A DNA stretch of 64,000 bases from NCBI GenBank assembly GCA_943330915.2, contig CALQJO020000002.1, forward strand, positions 1-64,000. The letters run 5' to 3'. Both the position numbers and the translations under genes were made by a program. The notes below the pieces were generated by a model that saw only the letters and a list, made by a program, of their open reading frames with translations, did not search any database and had not been told where the DNA came from. Numbering within the stretch: the stretch's first letter is position 1; every line of letters begins with the position of its first letter. The DNA comes from Rhodoferax sp. OV413 (lineage in GTDB: Bacteria; Pseudomonadota; Gammaproteobacteria; Pseudomonadales; Pseudohongiellaceae). This document shows, piece after piece, positions 9,213 through 17,800 of this stretch.

Positions 9213-10006
9213 CTGGCTACCAGCTCAATTTCAAACAGGTGCGCCCACAATTTGCCGGTGACAATCAACTGACGGGTCTGCTCGTTCCAGGCAATACCAT
9301 TGAGCACAGAATCACTGCCGCTAGTTTGTGTCTGATCAGCTAGTCCAGTCAGATCTATTATCCCGCTCACCTGCCCGCTTTGCGGATCAATTCGCACAAT
9401 CTGCTGGCTCATCCAGACATTTGCCCAGACCTCACCGTCAATGTATTCAAGCTCATTCAACTGGTGAAGCGGCTGATCCCCAACTCGCACAGCGACTTGT
9501 TTCTCAGCTACAAAGGTTTCCGGGTTAACAAAATACAACTGATCAGTGCCATCACTGAGAATCAGGTGTTCGCCGTTCCAGGTCAGGCCCCATCCTTCGA
9601 GCGGCCAGAAGTGAGATGTCACCGGCGCCAGCGTCTGCTCGTCGTAGACAAACACCATGTTCTCGCGCCAGGTCAGCTGAAAAAGCTGTCCATTAGCAAC
9701 CGCTATACCTTCTCCGAAATAACGCGATGCCAGAGGGCGTCTACTGACAACCTCTCCAGTCTCCATATCCAGCTGCATCAAGGCAGATTGTCCGTGCCTG
9801 CCGGTGCCCTCATAGAGTTTGCCTTCATGAAACAACAGGCCTTGCGTAAAAAACTGCGGGTTATGCGGGTAACTCCTGATCACCTGGTAGTCGTAGACAG
9901 GAAGTTCTGCAGACAGGGCTTGACCAACGGTGGCAGGCCCCGACAGCAGGCAAATCAGACCTAGCCAAACCGCCAACATTCGCCGATGAAAATGCACAAA
10001 CAACAT
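9209..10006 (-). CDS. Glutaminyl-peptide cyclotransferase
   Basis: This is a 265-residue bacterial/plant-type glutamine cyclotransferase, a five-bladed beta-propeller converting N-terminal glutamine to pyroglutamate. It has a signal peptide, then the family opening YPHNPQFFTQGLLF and YEGTGRHGQSAL, and later ELEYIDGEVWANVW and VLNGIAWNEQTRQLIVTGK. The track start at 10069 would overlap hinT. The ATG at 10006 has CGGAG about 9 bases upstream and gives a normal signal peptide, so it is preferred. The gene is coupled by a 4-base overlap to the downstream aminopeptidase-like lipoprotein, and its promoter region is shared divergently with hinT. Confidence 0.87.
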   Translation of the reverse strand: MLFVHFHRRMLAVWLGLICLLSGPATVGQALSAELPVYDYQVIRSYPHNPQFFTQGLLFHEGKLYEGTGRHGQSALMQLDMETGEVVSRRPLASRYFGEGIAVANGQLFQLTWRENMVFVYDEQTLAPVTSHFWPLEGWGLTWNGEHLILSDGTDQLYFVNPETFVAEKQVAVRVGDQPLHQLNELEYIDGEVWANVWMSQQIVRIDPQSGQVSGIIDLTGLADQTQTSGSDSVLNGIAWNEQTRQLIVTGKLWAHLFEIELVAR

Positions 10007-10062
10007 GTTATGTTTCTCCGCGGTTACATACCGTGCAAGCAGTCTAAGCAGGAGATCAACTG

Positions 10063-10410
10063 ATGACAAGCCAATGCCTGTTTTGCCGCATCGCGGCAGG
10101 CGAAATACCCTCGACTGAGGTTTACAGCAATCCCAGAGTTTACGCGTTCCGCGATATTAATCCCGCTGCGCCGCAGCATATCCTGGTCATTCCCCGAAAA
10201 CACCTGCACAGTCTGAACGCCGCAGAACACGAAGATCAGGCGCTGCTGGGAGAATTGTTAACCAGCGCCAGAGAGATCGCACATCAGCAAGGCTTTGCTG
10301 ACGACGGCTACCGGGTTGTCATTAATACCGGTGAAATGGGTGGGCAGACGGTATTTCACATCCATGTTCACGTGCTTAGTGGCCGGCACCTGAACTGGCC
10401 TCCGGGCTAA
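10063..10410 (+). CDS. hinT: HIT-family purine nucleoside phosphoramidase HinT
   Basis: This is a 115-residue histidine-triad protein that hydrolyses adenosine 5'-phosphoramidates. It starts CLFCRIAAGEIPS, carries the middle motif HILVIPRKH, and ends with the triad GGQTVFHIHVHVLSG followed by the normal HinT C-terminus GRHLNWPPG. Length and both ends match the family. The last 35 bases, including codons just after the triad, overlap the 3' end of mtnA on the opposite strand. Confidence 0.92.
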   Translation: MTSQCLFCRIAAGEIPSTEVYSNPRVYAFRDINPAAPQHILVIPRKHLHSLNAAEHEDQALLGELLTSAREIAHQQGFADDGYRVVINTGEMGGQTVFHIHVHVLSGRHLNWPPG

Positions 10411-11500
10411 GCTCCCGCAATCTCAATAAACCTGCTGCCGTAGCCGGAAACACGCCAAGTTCAGTAATAATTCCGGTTACCAGTCGGGATGGTGTGACAT
10501 CGAATCCAAAGTTGCTCACAGCAGTGCCAGGCGCGGAGACTTGCACCTGCCTGAGAACACCCGCCTGATCCAGTCCCTGTAAATGTGTCACCTCGGCGGC
10601 GGCACGCTCCTCGATAGGTATCTCACGCACACCATCCACACTGGCAAAGTCGACTGTCGACACCGGTAGTGCAGCATAAAACGGAATCTGATTATCGTAC
10701 GCCGCCAGTGCTTTCAGATAGGTACCAATTTTATTGCACACATCTCCTGCTGACGTAGTCCGGTCGCTACCCACCAGACATACATCCACCAGGCCATGCT
10801 GCATGAGATGCCCACCGGCATTATCAACCACCAGCGTGTGAGGGACCTGGCTGCGGCCAAGCTCCCATGCCGTTAATGACGCACCTTGATTGCGTGGCCG
10901 GGTTTCGTCCACCCAGACATGCACGGGTAATCCAGCGAGTTGCGCTTTGTAAACCGGCGCCAATGCAGTGCCCCAAGCGCCGGTCGCCAGCCAACCGGCA
11001 TTGCAGTGTGTCAGCACGTTAAGCACCGTATCGATTCCGTGTCGTGCCTGCTTTTGCTGATAAATATCCTGCAGCAACTGCAAGCCGTAGTTGCCGATAG
11101 CGCTACAGGCTGCGACATCTTCATCGAGAAGATGCTGGGCCAGCAGTAAAGCGTGCAGCGGGCGCTGCGGCTCAGACACCGGCTCCAATGCACAGCGCAT
11201 GCGCTCTAGTGCCCAGCGCAGATTGACCGCGGTGGGCCGGGTTTTTACCAATTGCTCACACGCAGCATTCAAAGAATGCATGTCTGAGCGCAATGACAGG
11301 TAAACACCAAAGGCGGCAGTTATCCCTATCAACGGTGCACCACGCACTTTCATGGTGACAATCGCATCAACAGCATCGTCCAGCGTATTGAGGGCAAGGA
11401 CCTTGAACTGAAACGGCAGCAGAGTCTGGTCAATGACCTTCAAACTGCCGTCCTCGTAATCGAACCAGAGTGTTCTCTGCTTTTCTGCTACTGCCTGCAT
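10376..11500 (-). CDS. mtnA: S-methyl-5-thioribose-1-phosphate isomerase MtnA
   Basis: This 374-residue enzyme interconverts methylthioribose-1-phosphate and methylthioribulose-1-phosphate in methionine salvage. Family features are VRGAPLIGITAAFG (about residue 51), the catalytic cysteine in LTHCNAGWLATG (about 165), and the catalytic aspartate region VGSDRTTSAGDVCNKIGTY (about 245). It ends ITELGVFPATA plus a short Gly/Ser-rich tail. No other mtn genes are adjacent. The 3' end overlaps hinT by 35 bases in convergent orientation. Confidence 0.93.
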   Translation of the reverse strand: MQAVAEKQRTLWFDYEDGSLKVIDQTLLPFQFKVLALNTLDDAVDAIVTMKVRGAPLIGITAAFGVYLSLRSDMHSLNAACEQLVKTRPTAVNLRWALERMRCALEPVSEPQRPLHALLLAQHLLDEDVAACSAIGNYGLQLLQDIYQQKQARHGIDTVLNVLTHCNAGWLATGAWGTALAPVYKAQLAGLPVHVWVDETRPRNQGASLTAWELGRSQVPHTLVVDNAGGHLMQHGLVDVCLVGSDRTTSAGDVCNKIGTYLKALAAYDNQIPFYAALPVSTVDFASVDGVREIPIEERAAAEVTHLQGLDQAGVLRQVQVSAPGTAVSNFGFDVTPSRLVTGIITELGVFPATAAGLLRLRELSPEASSGAGH

Positions 11501-11523
11501 GTTTGGTTATGCCCCTGAAACGC

Positions 11524-11549
11524 AAAACGCACCCGAGGGTGCGTTTTTT
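11524..11549. terminator. Bidirectional-looking intrinsic terminator
   Basis: A CGCACC stem, CGAG tetraloop and GGTGCG stem are flanked by AAAA on the left and TTTTTT on the right. It lies between mtnA and exbD, both on the minus strand, about 80 bases past the exbD stop. It fits termination of exbD transcription. The stronger T-run is on the plus strand, so it may also stop readthrough from the opposite side. Confidence 0.7.
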
Positions 11550-11630
11550 GGGTCGGACGTGCCACGCTATCTGCCCGTCTGTTAATTATTTCGCCGTATT
11601 CGCAGTGCTTACCGCTCAACTGTTTCTAAT

Positions 11631-12047
11631 TCACGGCTCAACTATAGAAATTGCTGAAATACCTGCCTGACGCGCAGAGTCCATAATCATTACCAGCGTG
11701 TTTACATTGGATCGGTCGTCTGGGCGAATGATCACTGATGCTGCGGGATTCTCGGCCTTCAGACGGTCAATGTTAGCGCGCAACTGGCTTTCTAGAATCG
11801 CGCGGGGCTCGCCATTGAGGGTGATCTCATTATTCTGGCTGATTTCAACCAGAATATTACGCTTTTCTTCATCCTGCTCGGGCGGGGGCTGATTATTATT
11901 TTCATTACTGGCGGCATCAATTGCCTGTTCTGACAGGAATGTTGCAGTTACAACAAAGAAGATCAGCAGAATAAATACCACATCCAACATTGGGGTCAGG
12001 TCAATATTACCTTCATCTTTTTTTCTTCTGCCGCCCATTTTTTTCAT
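11631..12047 (-). CDS. exbD: ExbD/TolR-family biopolymer transport protein (orphan)
   Basis: This is a 138-residue ExbD/TolR-type subunit of proton-driven energy transducers. A short basic cytoplasmic start (GGRRKKDEGNIDLTP) precedes one transmembrane helix carrying the proton-path aspartate in TPMLDVVFILLIFFVV (about residue 22). A periplasmic domain follows, with the typical ending VMIDSARQAGISAISI in near-canonical form. ExbD normally works with ExbB and TonB encoded alongside. Here neither is adjacent, so the ExbB partner must come from elsewhere. An acidic, Asn/Gln-rich linker (about residues 45-62) follows the helix. Confidence 0.88.
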   Translation of the reverse strand: MKKMGGRRKKDEGNIDLTPMLDVVFILLIFFVVTATFLSEQAIDAASNENNNQPPPEQDEEKRNILVEISQNNEITLNGEPRAILESQLRANIDRLKAENPAASVIIRPDDRSNVNTLVMIMDSARQAGISAISIVEP

Positions 12048-12349
12048 TTTTATCTACCACTTTTTGTATGTTTTTTAGTTATAAGCACATGAATTTCAAG
12101 CGCTTACCTGTTAAAAATTTTTTCTATCCCGGCACAACTGACTACCGAGTGACAACCTGTATCGCTGACAAATTCGAGCCCAAGTATACCCGAATAATGT
12201 TGTACGACAACAGCCAACCGAGTGCCTGGCCAAAATTTCCATGGCGCTTGGCAACCCAGCCGTACAAAACGCGACCGGGCCAGTGGCTCCGTTTGTCTCT
12301 TTCAGATCCGGGCGACTCTCTTGACAATCAAACCTGCCCGCAGCAGTTG
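12048..12349. other. Intergenic region between exbD and the TetR gene
   Basis: This is about 300 bases with no convincing gene; the short ORFs here have no family features. The first 90 bases are T-rich (many T5-T7 runs), and the segment contains whatever promoter exbD uses. No clear -35/-10 pair or operator palindrome was recognised. Confidence 0.5.
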
Positions 12350-12937
12350 TTACGCTTGCACTGATTTCAGAGTGAAGGCGATAACCTCGGCAAGTTGTTT
12401 ACCGGTTTTGCCTTCTCGGGAATGTACACGCAAACCGCTCAGCAGATTAAGCAACACATCGGCCGCCAGTTCAGCATTCAGACCTTTGGCCAGTTGCCCC
12501 GCCTTCTCAGCATCCTTAAGCCTTTTTAATAGTGACTTGCGAATGACACCGTAGTAATTTTTGAGAAGCTTCTGAATCTCTTTGTCGTAATTGATGCTTT
12601 CACAGAAGGAATTCACCAACAAACAACCCATGGAACGACGCTTGCTTGATGTAGCCACCACAGTCAGATCAAAATACTTGCTGACGGCAGCCCAGGGCGA
12701 TAGCTGCGCATTGTAGAGAGAGGAGGCTAATTCGCTGTCAACCAACTTGCTGTACTGCTCGAGGCAGGACTTAAAAAATGCGTCCTTATCGCCAAACGAG
12801 TTATACAGGGTTCCACGATTGATTCCGGTTACATCCAGAAGTTTTTGCACGGAGCTGGCTTCAAAGCCTTCGCGCCAGAACTGTTCCATGGCATTAGTGA
12901 GTACATCCTCATACACAAATTCGACGGGTCTCGCCAT
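12350..12937 (-). CDS. TetR/AcrR-family transcriptional regulator
   Basis: This is a 195-residue one-component regulator. The N-terminal helix-turn-helix domain has the classic TetR pattern, with ALTNAMEQFWREGFEASS-like first helices and GINRGTLYNSFGDKDAFF as recognition helix and following turn (about residues 35-55). The ligand domain includes SMGCLLVNSFCES, typical of the TetR_C group related to AcuR/NemR-like repressors. The target is unknown: no efflux or reductase gene is divergent, and both neighbours are on the same strand. Confidence 0.87.
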   Translation of the reverse strand: MARPVEFVYEDVLTNAMEQFWREGFEASSVQKLLDVTGINRGTLYNSFGDKDAFFKSCLEQYSKLVDSELASSLYNAQLSPWAAVSKYFDLTVVATSSKRRSMGCLLVNSFCESINYDKEIQKLLKNYYGVIRKSLLKRLKDAEKAGQLAKGLNAELAADVLLNLLSGLRVHSREGKTGKQLAEVIAFTLKSVQA

Positions 12938-13171
12938 AATAATTCACACACTCTTTTAAATTGAATTTGGATTAAAAAAATAACAGGAAGCCACCGCCAA
13001 TATTTGAATTTTTCTTATGCAGCAGTGAGATAGCTTTAATTCTAGACCATTGCGACTGCCTTGACGGTTAAATGATACAAAATGCCACAAACAAAATTGA
13101 CACAATCGTGCTTCAGAGCAATTGTCTTAACAAAATCAATTCAGCATTCATAAATTATTTACAATTCAGGT

Positions 13172-13903
13172 TCAAATCGCACTGAGTGCTGCAAACGCTA
13201 CACCCATCAATCCTCCGATCACTCCACCCCACACCACCAGCCATCCGAGATGTTGGCGAATCATCTTTTGCACAATTAACCTCACCTGCTCAGGTGTCAG
13301 CTCCTGCAAGCGCCTCTCAACAAGGTCTTCTATCCGCGCTATGACCGCATCACTGTGTGTCGCCGCAGAAAGACGCTCGGAAAATCGGGACTGAAATTCT
13401 TCTGACTCCAGCATTTCAAGGAGGTAATTACGCATTCGGAGATTAAATGGTTCACGCAAGCCTGATAAAGCCTTGGCACCACCGACCATACCCAGCATAC
13501 CGCCCATGGAGGATTGCATGATGCCCTCAACCAAAGAGTCGAAAGCACGATCCAGATCCAGTTCGTCTACCATTGACGGCAACAAGGTATTGATCCCGCT
13601 GTGCATCATCGTTTGCGCATCGAAAAACCGATCGATGGTCTCAGCATTAAAAAACTGCTGCATGATCATTTCGCGGATGCCATGTTTGAATTCGTCGAAG
13701 TGCAGTGCGATCACACCAGAGCCATAGAAGCCAGGAACTTTTTCAAACAACATGTGAATGGCCAACGAGTTTGTCAGCGATCCGGACAAAGCAAACAGAC
13801 CAGCACTCATGATCCACGCTGACGCTGGTTCAGGCATCATCCAACCTGCAGCTACCAAGGCAGAAGCCGAGAAATTTGTAATCAAGCCTTTATCTATCAT
13901 CAC
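13172..13903 (-). CDS. DUF445-like membrane protein
   Basis: This is a 243-residue membrane protein resembling the DUF445 family. The N-terminal hydrophobic region contains SGSLTNSLAIHMLFEKVPG and then GSGVIALHFDEFKHGI, close to the family's TNWLAIKMLF and SGVIPxxxxEI landmarks. A long amphipathic helical middle follows, and a C-terminal transmembrane helix (about residues 218-240). DUF445 proteins are inner-membrane proteins of unknown function. The start lies only 12 bases after the nitrilase-family stop, so it is probably the last gene of the mreB-yhdP cluster. In many relatives tldD occupies this place. Confidence 0.7.
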   Translation of the reverse strand: MMIDKGLITNFSASALVAAGWMMPEPASAWIMSAGLFALSGSLTNSLAIHMLFEKVPGFYGSGVIALHFDEFKHGIREMIMQQFFNAETIDRFFDAQTMMHSGINTLLPSMVDELDLDRAFDSLVEGIMQSSMGGMLGMVGGAKALSGLREPFNLRMRNYLLEMLESEEFQSRFSERLSAATHSDAVIARIEDLVERRLQELTPEQVRLIVQKMIRQHLGWLVVWGGVIGGLMGVAFAALSAI

Positions 13904-13915
13904 AGAGTTTCCTGT

Positions 13916-14785
13916 TCAACCGATCGTGGTCCGTAAACGACGATGCTCAAAAACCGGCATGCGCTCGCGGGTAGCTGCCAGCGCGTCTTTATCAATATCC
14001 GCTACCACAATGCCTTCTCCGCGTTCCAGCACATCCAGAATGCGCCCCCAGGGATCAATAATCATTGAGTGTCCATATGTTTCCCGGCGTTCGTTGTGGA
14101 CGCCACCCTGACCGGCACCAATCACATAACATTGATTTTCAATCGCGCGCGCACGCAGCAGCACTTCCCAGTGCGCCTCACCTGTGACACGCGTAAATGC
14201 CGACGGGACACTCACAAGGTCAACTTTGTTAGCAAAATAATGCCGATAAAGTTCCGGAAACCGGATGTCATAACAGATAGACAGTCCGAGTCGCCCGACG
14301 CCAGTTTCAACAAAAGCCGGACTGTCACCCGCTTCGAAGCTGTCTGATTCCGCATATCGCGACTGTCTATCACTGACCTGAACATCAAACAAGTGCATCT
14401 TGTCGTAGCGGGCCACAATCAATCCATCCGGACTGAATACCAATGATGCTGGCCGTACACGACCATCTGACAACTCGGATGCTGGCATATCTGCTTTTTG
14501 AGGCCGCGAAATCATCGGGATAGTGCCCGCAACCAGCCAGACTGAGTGCTGTTTCGCGACACGAGACAACATACTTTGCAAGGGAGCGCTCATATCCCCC
14601 TCCCGTTCAGCAAATGCTGCCTGCGGGCCACCATCGAGCACGGCAAAATTCTCCGGCAATACAATCAGTCCGGCGCCGCGCAACGCTGCCTCTGCAAGTA
14701 AACGCTCAGCCGTTGCCATGTTTTGGTTGATGTCCGCACTGCTGACCATCTGCACGGCGGCTATCCTGCAATTCTTCAGTGACAC
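13916..14785 (-). CDS. Carbon-nitrogen hydrolase (Nit1/omega-amidase-type)
   Basis: This is a 289-residue nitrilase-superfamily amidase. The catalytic triad is visible: Glu in LIVLPENFAVL (about residue 42), Lys in VARYDKMHLFD (about 130) and Cys in LGLSICYDIRFPELY (about 165). This subfamily, encoded next to yhdP, is related to Nit1, which repairs deaminated glutathione; that role is inferred. The track start is 20 residues upstream. The GTG at 14785 is preferred because AGGAG lies about 8 bases before it and the protein then starts VSLKNCRIAAVQM as in relatives. It follows yhdP after 75 bases. Confidence 0.88.
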   Translation of the reverse strand: MSLKNCRIAAVQMVSSADINQNMATAERLLAEAALRGAGLIVLPENFAVLDGGPQAAFAEREGDMSAPLQSMLSRVAKQHSVWLVAGTIPMISRPQKADMPASELSDGRVRPASLVFSPDGLIVARYDKMHLFDVQVSDRQSRYAESDSFEAGDSPAFVETGVGRLGLSICYDIRFPELYRHYFANKVDLVSVPSAFTRVTGEAHWEVLLRARAIENQCYVIGAGQGGVHNERRETYGHSMIIDPWGRILDVLERGEGIVVADIDKDALAATRERMPVFEHRRLRTTIG

Positions 14786-14860
14786 GCACTCATCTCCTGT
14801 AATCCCACGGCGACTGACATCCTGATCCGTTAACGCATCTCGCAACCAGGTAACGTTAAC

Positions 14861-17800
14861 TCAGCTTCCGCTGCCAAAAACCTGATAGAGCACCGGTTCA
14901 ACCCCGTCCCACGGACCTTGCAAGGTGTACTGTGCACTGGTCAGGTTATCGACCTGCTCACCAAAAATTTGATCAAACAAGAAAACACCTATGGCAAGTT
15001 GCCAGTTAATCAGGTTATTCAGGACTGCCAATCCACTCAACCAAGGTATGTTTTCGCTGACTGGCAAGGTAATAAACAAATTGGCATCAATGGTTTGTTC
15101 CGCCAGATCCAAGGTTCCTGATACCTGGAACAAACTGGCCGGACCTATGATCTGCAACCGATCCTTAATGGTGACGATGCCATCACTGAGATTGACCTGA
15201 CCAACAATTTCATCGTAGGACAAACCCGATCGCAGGAAGTCATCACTAAAACGCAGGCGCCTGATCACCGCATCAAAATTGATAATGCTGATCAACCGCA
15301 GCGCACTGTTGGCAACGCCCACTCGCTGCTGAAATCGCCCTGAACTGATATTGATGTCCAGATCTCCACTCAACCCAAGTGCCGAGAAATACGCCGGACT
15401 CCCATCCCAGTGCAAACGCGAATCAAACACCGCTGAGGTACTTTGCAGACTGGGGGCATAGCCGTAGGCACTCAACACCGGCGCCAGATCTGTGGCCGTT
15501 AATTGACCGTTGAGCACACTGCGATGATTCTGGCCATCATAAATCCAGCGGAACTCAGCAGGTGCAGACTCACTGCCAACCATCAAACCGCGGGCGGATA
15601 CCTGTAGATCACGGAAAACCGCACCACTGCCATCTGACGACAAGGCAAATTGCCATTGACCAAAATCACTACCATTGACGGTGAAATGCCCCACAGTCAG
15701 CTGCATGGGCGGAAACGTTCGCGGATCAAGTGCATCCAACGGATCTTCACGTGGCAGTTCAAACTCAACGCTGGGCAGGTCCTGCAGGTCCTGCAATAGC
15801 TGCTCTTCGGGAACTGCTTCGGCGATGAGCTCCGGCGGCTCCTCGACGTCCACAATAGGTACCTCCGGCGCCTCGCCAAGGTGCAGATAATCCAGATTTA
15901 CCTGCCAGGGCGCGCTGCCATTTACCGGGTAAGCCAAGGTACCGCTGACATCTTGCGACTGTACGGCCAGAACCAATGCCTGGTCCTCACGCCGCAGGTT
16001 AAGCGTCAGCTCATCAAAAACCTCACCGGCAACGGTTAACTCACCCAAGGCCAACTCCGCAGTTCCCTGAACATCGCTCAACCAGCCAGAGCGCGCCGCT
16101 CCTGATTCCTGGCGTGCAGGGTCTGGTGGAAACATGGCAGTCAGCGTCCGTTGCCATTCACCATAGTCAGCACTGACAACACTGCCCAGCACCTGAATTC
16201 CGCTCGCTGAAGGATTAATTCTTCTGACACGTAAGCCTTCGGCGGTCGCTCCCAGATAAATCAGCCCACTGGCGGGCATATCCTGCGCAAATTCAAGATT
16301 CATCTGTGTAACATTTTGCCAGCGCAGATCCAGCGCGCGGCCTTGCGGTTTGAATTCCAGAGTGATATCCAGTTGACTGAGCTGATCAGCCGGTTTGCTG
16401 AACGGCAGCGGCAACTTTGACTCAACACCCGCCATTTCTGTGGTGATGCTCAATGTCGGGTTACGGGTCCCGGCGGTAGTTGCTGACATCGCTGGCACAC
16501 TGATCCCTGCCTGATACGCAAATGTCCCTTCGAATTGAGATAACACCGGAAGTACCGCAGCAGGCATTCCGCCCCAGGCCGTTAAAGCGCTGATATCTGC
16601 GCTGCCGGACCAGCTTAACTCGGTTGACTGCGCGTCTGTGACCAGTGATTCATCGGTGTTGGCAAAACCCGATGAGCGAATAGTGGCAACAATAGGATGA
16701 TCAAGAACATTGGCCTGCAGGGATTCACTCTGTAAGCCATTGTCGTCAGAGTAGGACAACTGCCCCGACAAGCCCTCTAACTGAAGCTCATATTCAGGGA
16801 TATACAAGCGGTTATCGGCAAGCGAAAAATTCAGTGCTACATCAGGGCGGGCGTCTTCGATGTTCAGCGGTATGCTCAATTCAAGGGTAATGTCGGTATC
16901 ACCCTCGGCCTGCCATTGCGAGACGGTTTGACCAATGCTTGCGGTGACAGGCGTTTGTTGCAGGTATTGCAGGCCTTGGGCTGCACTGCCCTTGCCGGAG
17001 CCGTTGACGGTCAGCCAGCTCCCCCCGGAAGGATTGGCCCGCAAGGCGCCGGATCCAGAATCAAGTCTGATGCCGAGGGTGCTGCCCGCACTGGCAGACA
17101 GATCTACGACGTTGTCACTGATAAGCACAAAGCCGTCAAGTTCTTCAAGTGCCGGCCATGCCGGATCAAATTTCAGTGTGCCGTCTGCCACTTTGTAAAA
17201 CATCTGCAACGATCGTTCTACGGGCGGTGCACCACGCTGAACACGGCCACGGAAGATCAATCCACTGCCTGCGCCGTCACCACTCAACACCGCACGATCA
17301 ACCCAGTTCAGAGCGGGTTGGGCGGCTCTCGGCGCAGTCGCTGCCATGGGCAGGTACGCGGTTTTGCGACTGACGTCGGCGGCAAGTGCGCCCAGCTTGA
17401 GTTCCAGATCGATATACGGGTTTTCTCCCAGCTGAATCTCGGTCGCAAACTGACCATGCGCCGTTACAATATCCGACTCAGCAACCAGTATGCCGCTGAC
17501 CAGTCTTACATTGGCGTCCGTGCCGGTGCGGACCCTGAAACCCACCCGACCATTTACATGGTTGTAATCCCATATCTGATCAAAAAGTCTTGGTACGTGC
17601 ATGGAGACATCTGAGCTGTCGACCTCAAAAAAACCTTCGCCCAGCCCTTCGCTGACATCAAATTCCATCTCCGCGTAACCACCGATCCCCCAGAAAGAGG
17701 GAACCCCGCGGAAAGAGCTCAGTGCCCCCTGCTCAATATTGCTTGTCAATTTTGCGTTGGCCAGCGCCCCATCACTGAAATCAGCCCGCAGGGCAAGATT

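Noticed and set aside
12142-12327. 60-residue ORF in the exbD/TetR gap
   Set aside because: No ribosome site, no hydrophobic or conserved pattern; treated as chance.
16916-17614. 232-residue plus-strand ORF antisense to yhdP
   Set aside because: It lies within the supported yhdP frame, has no family features and no neighbouring genes on that strand.
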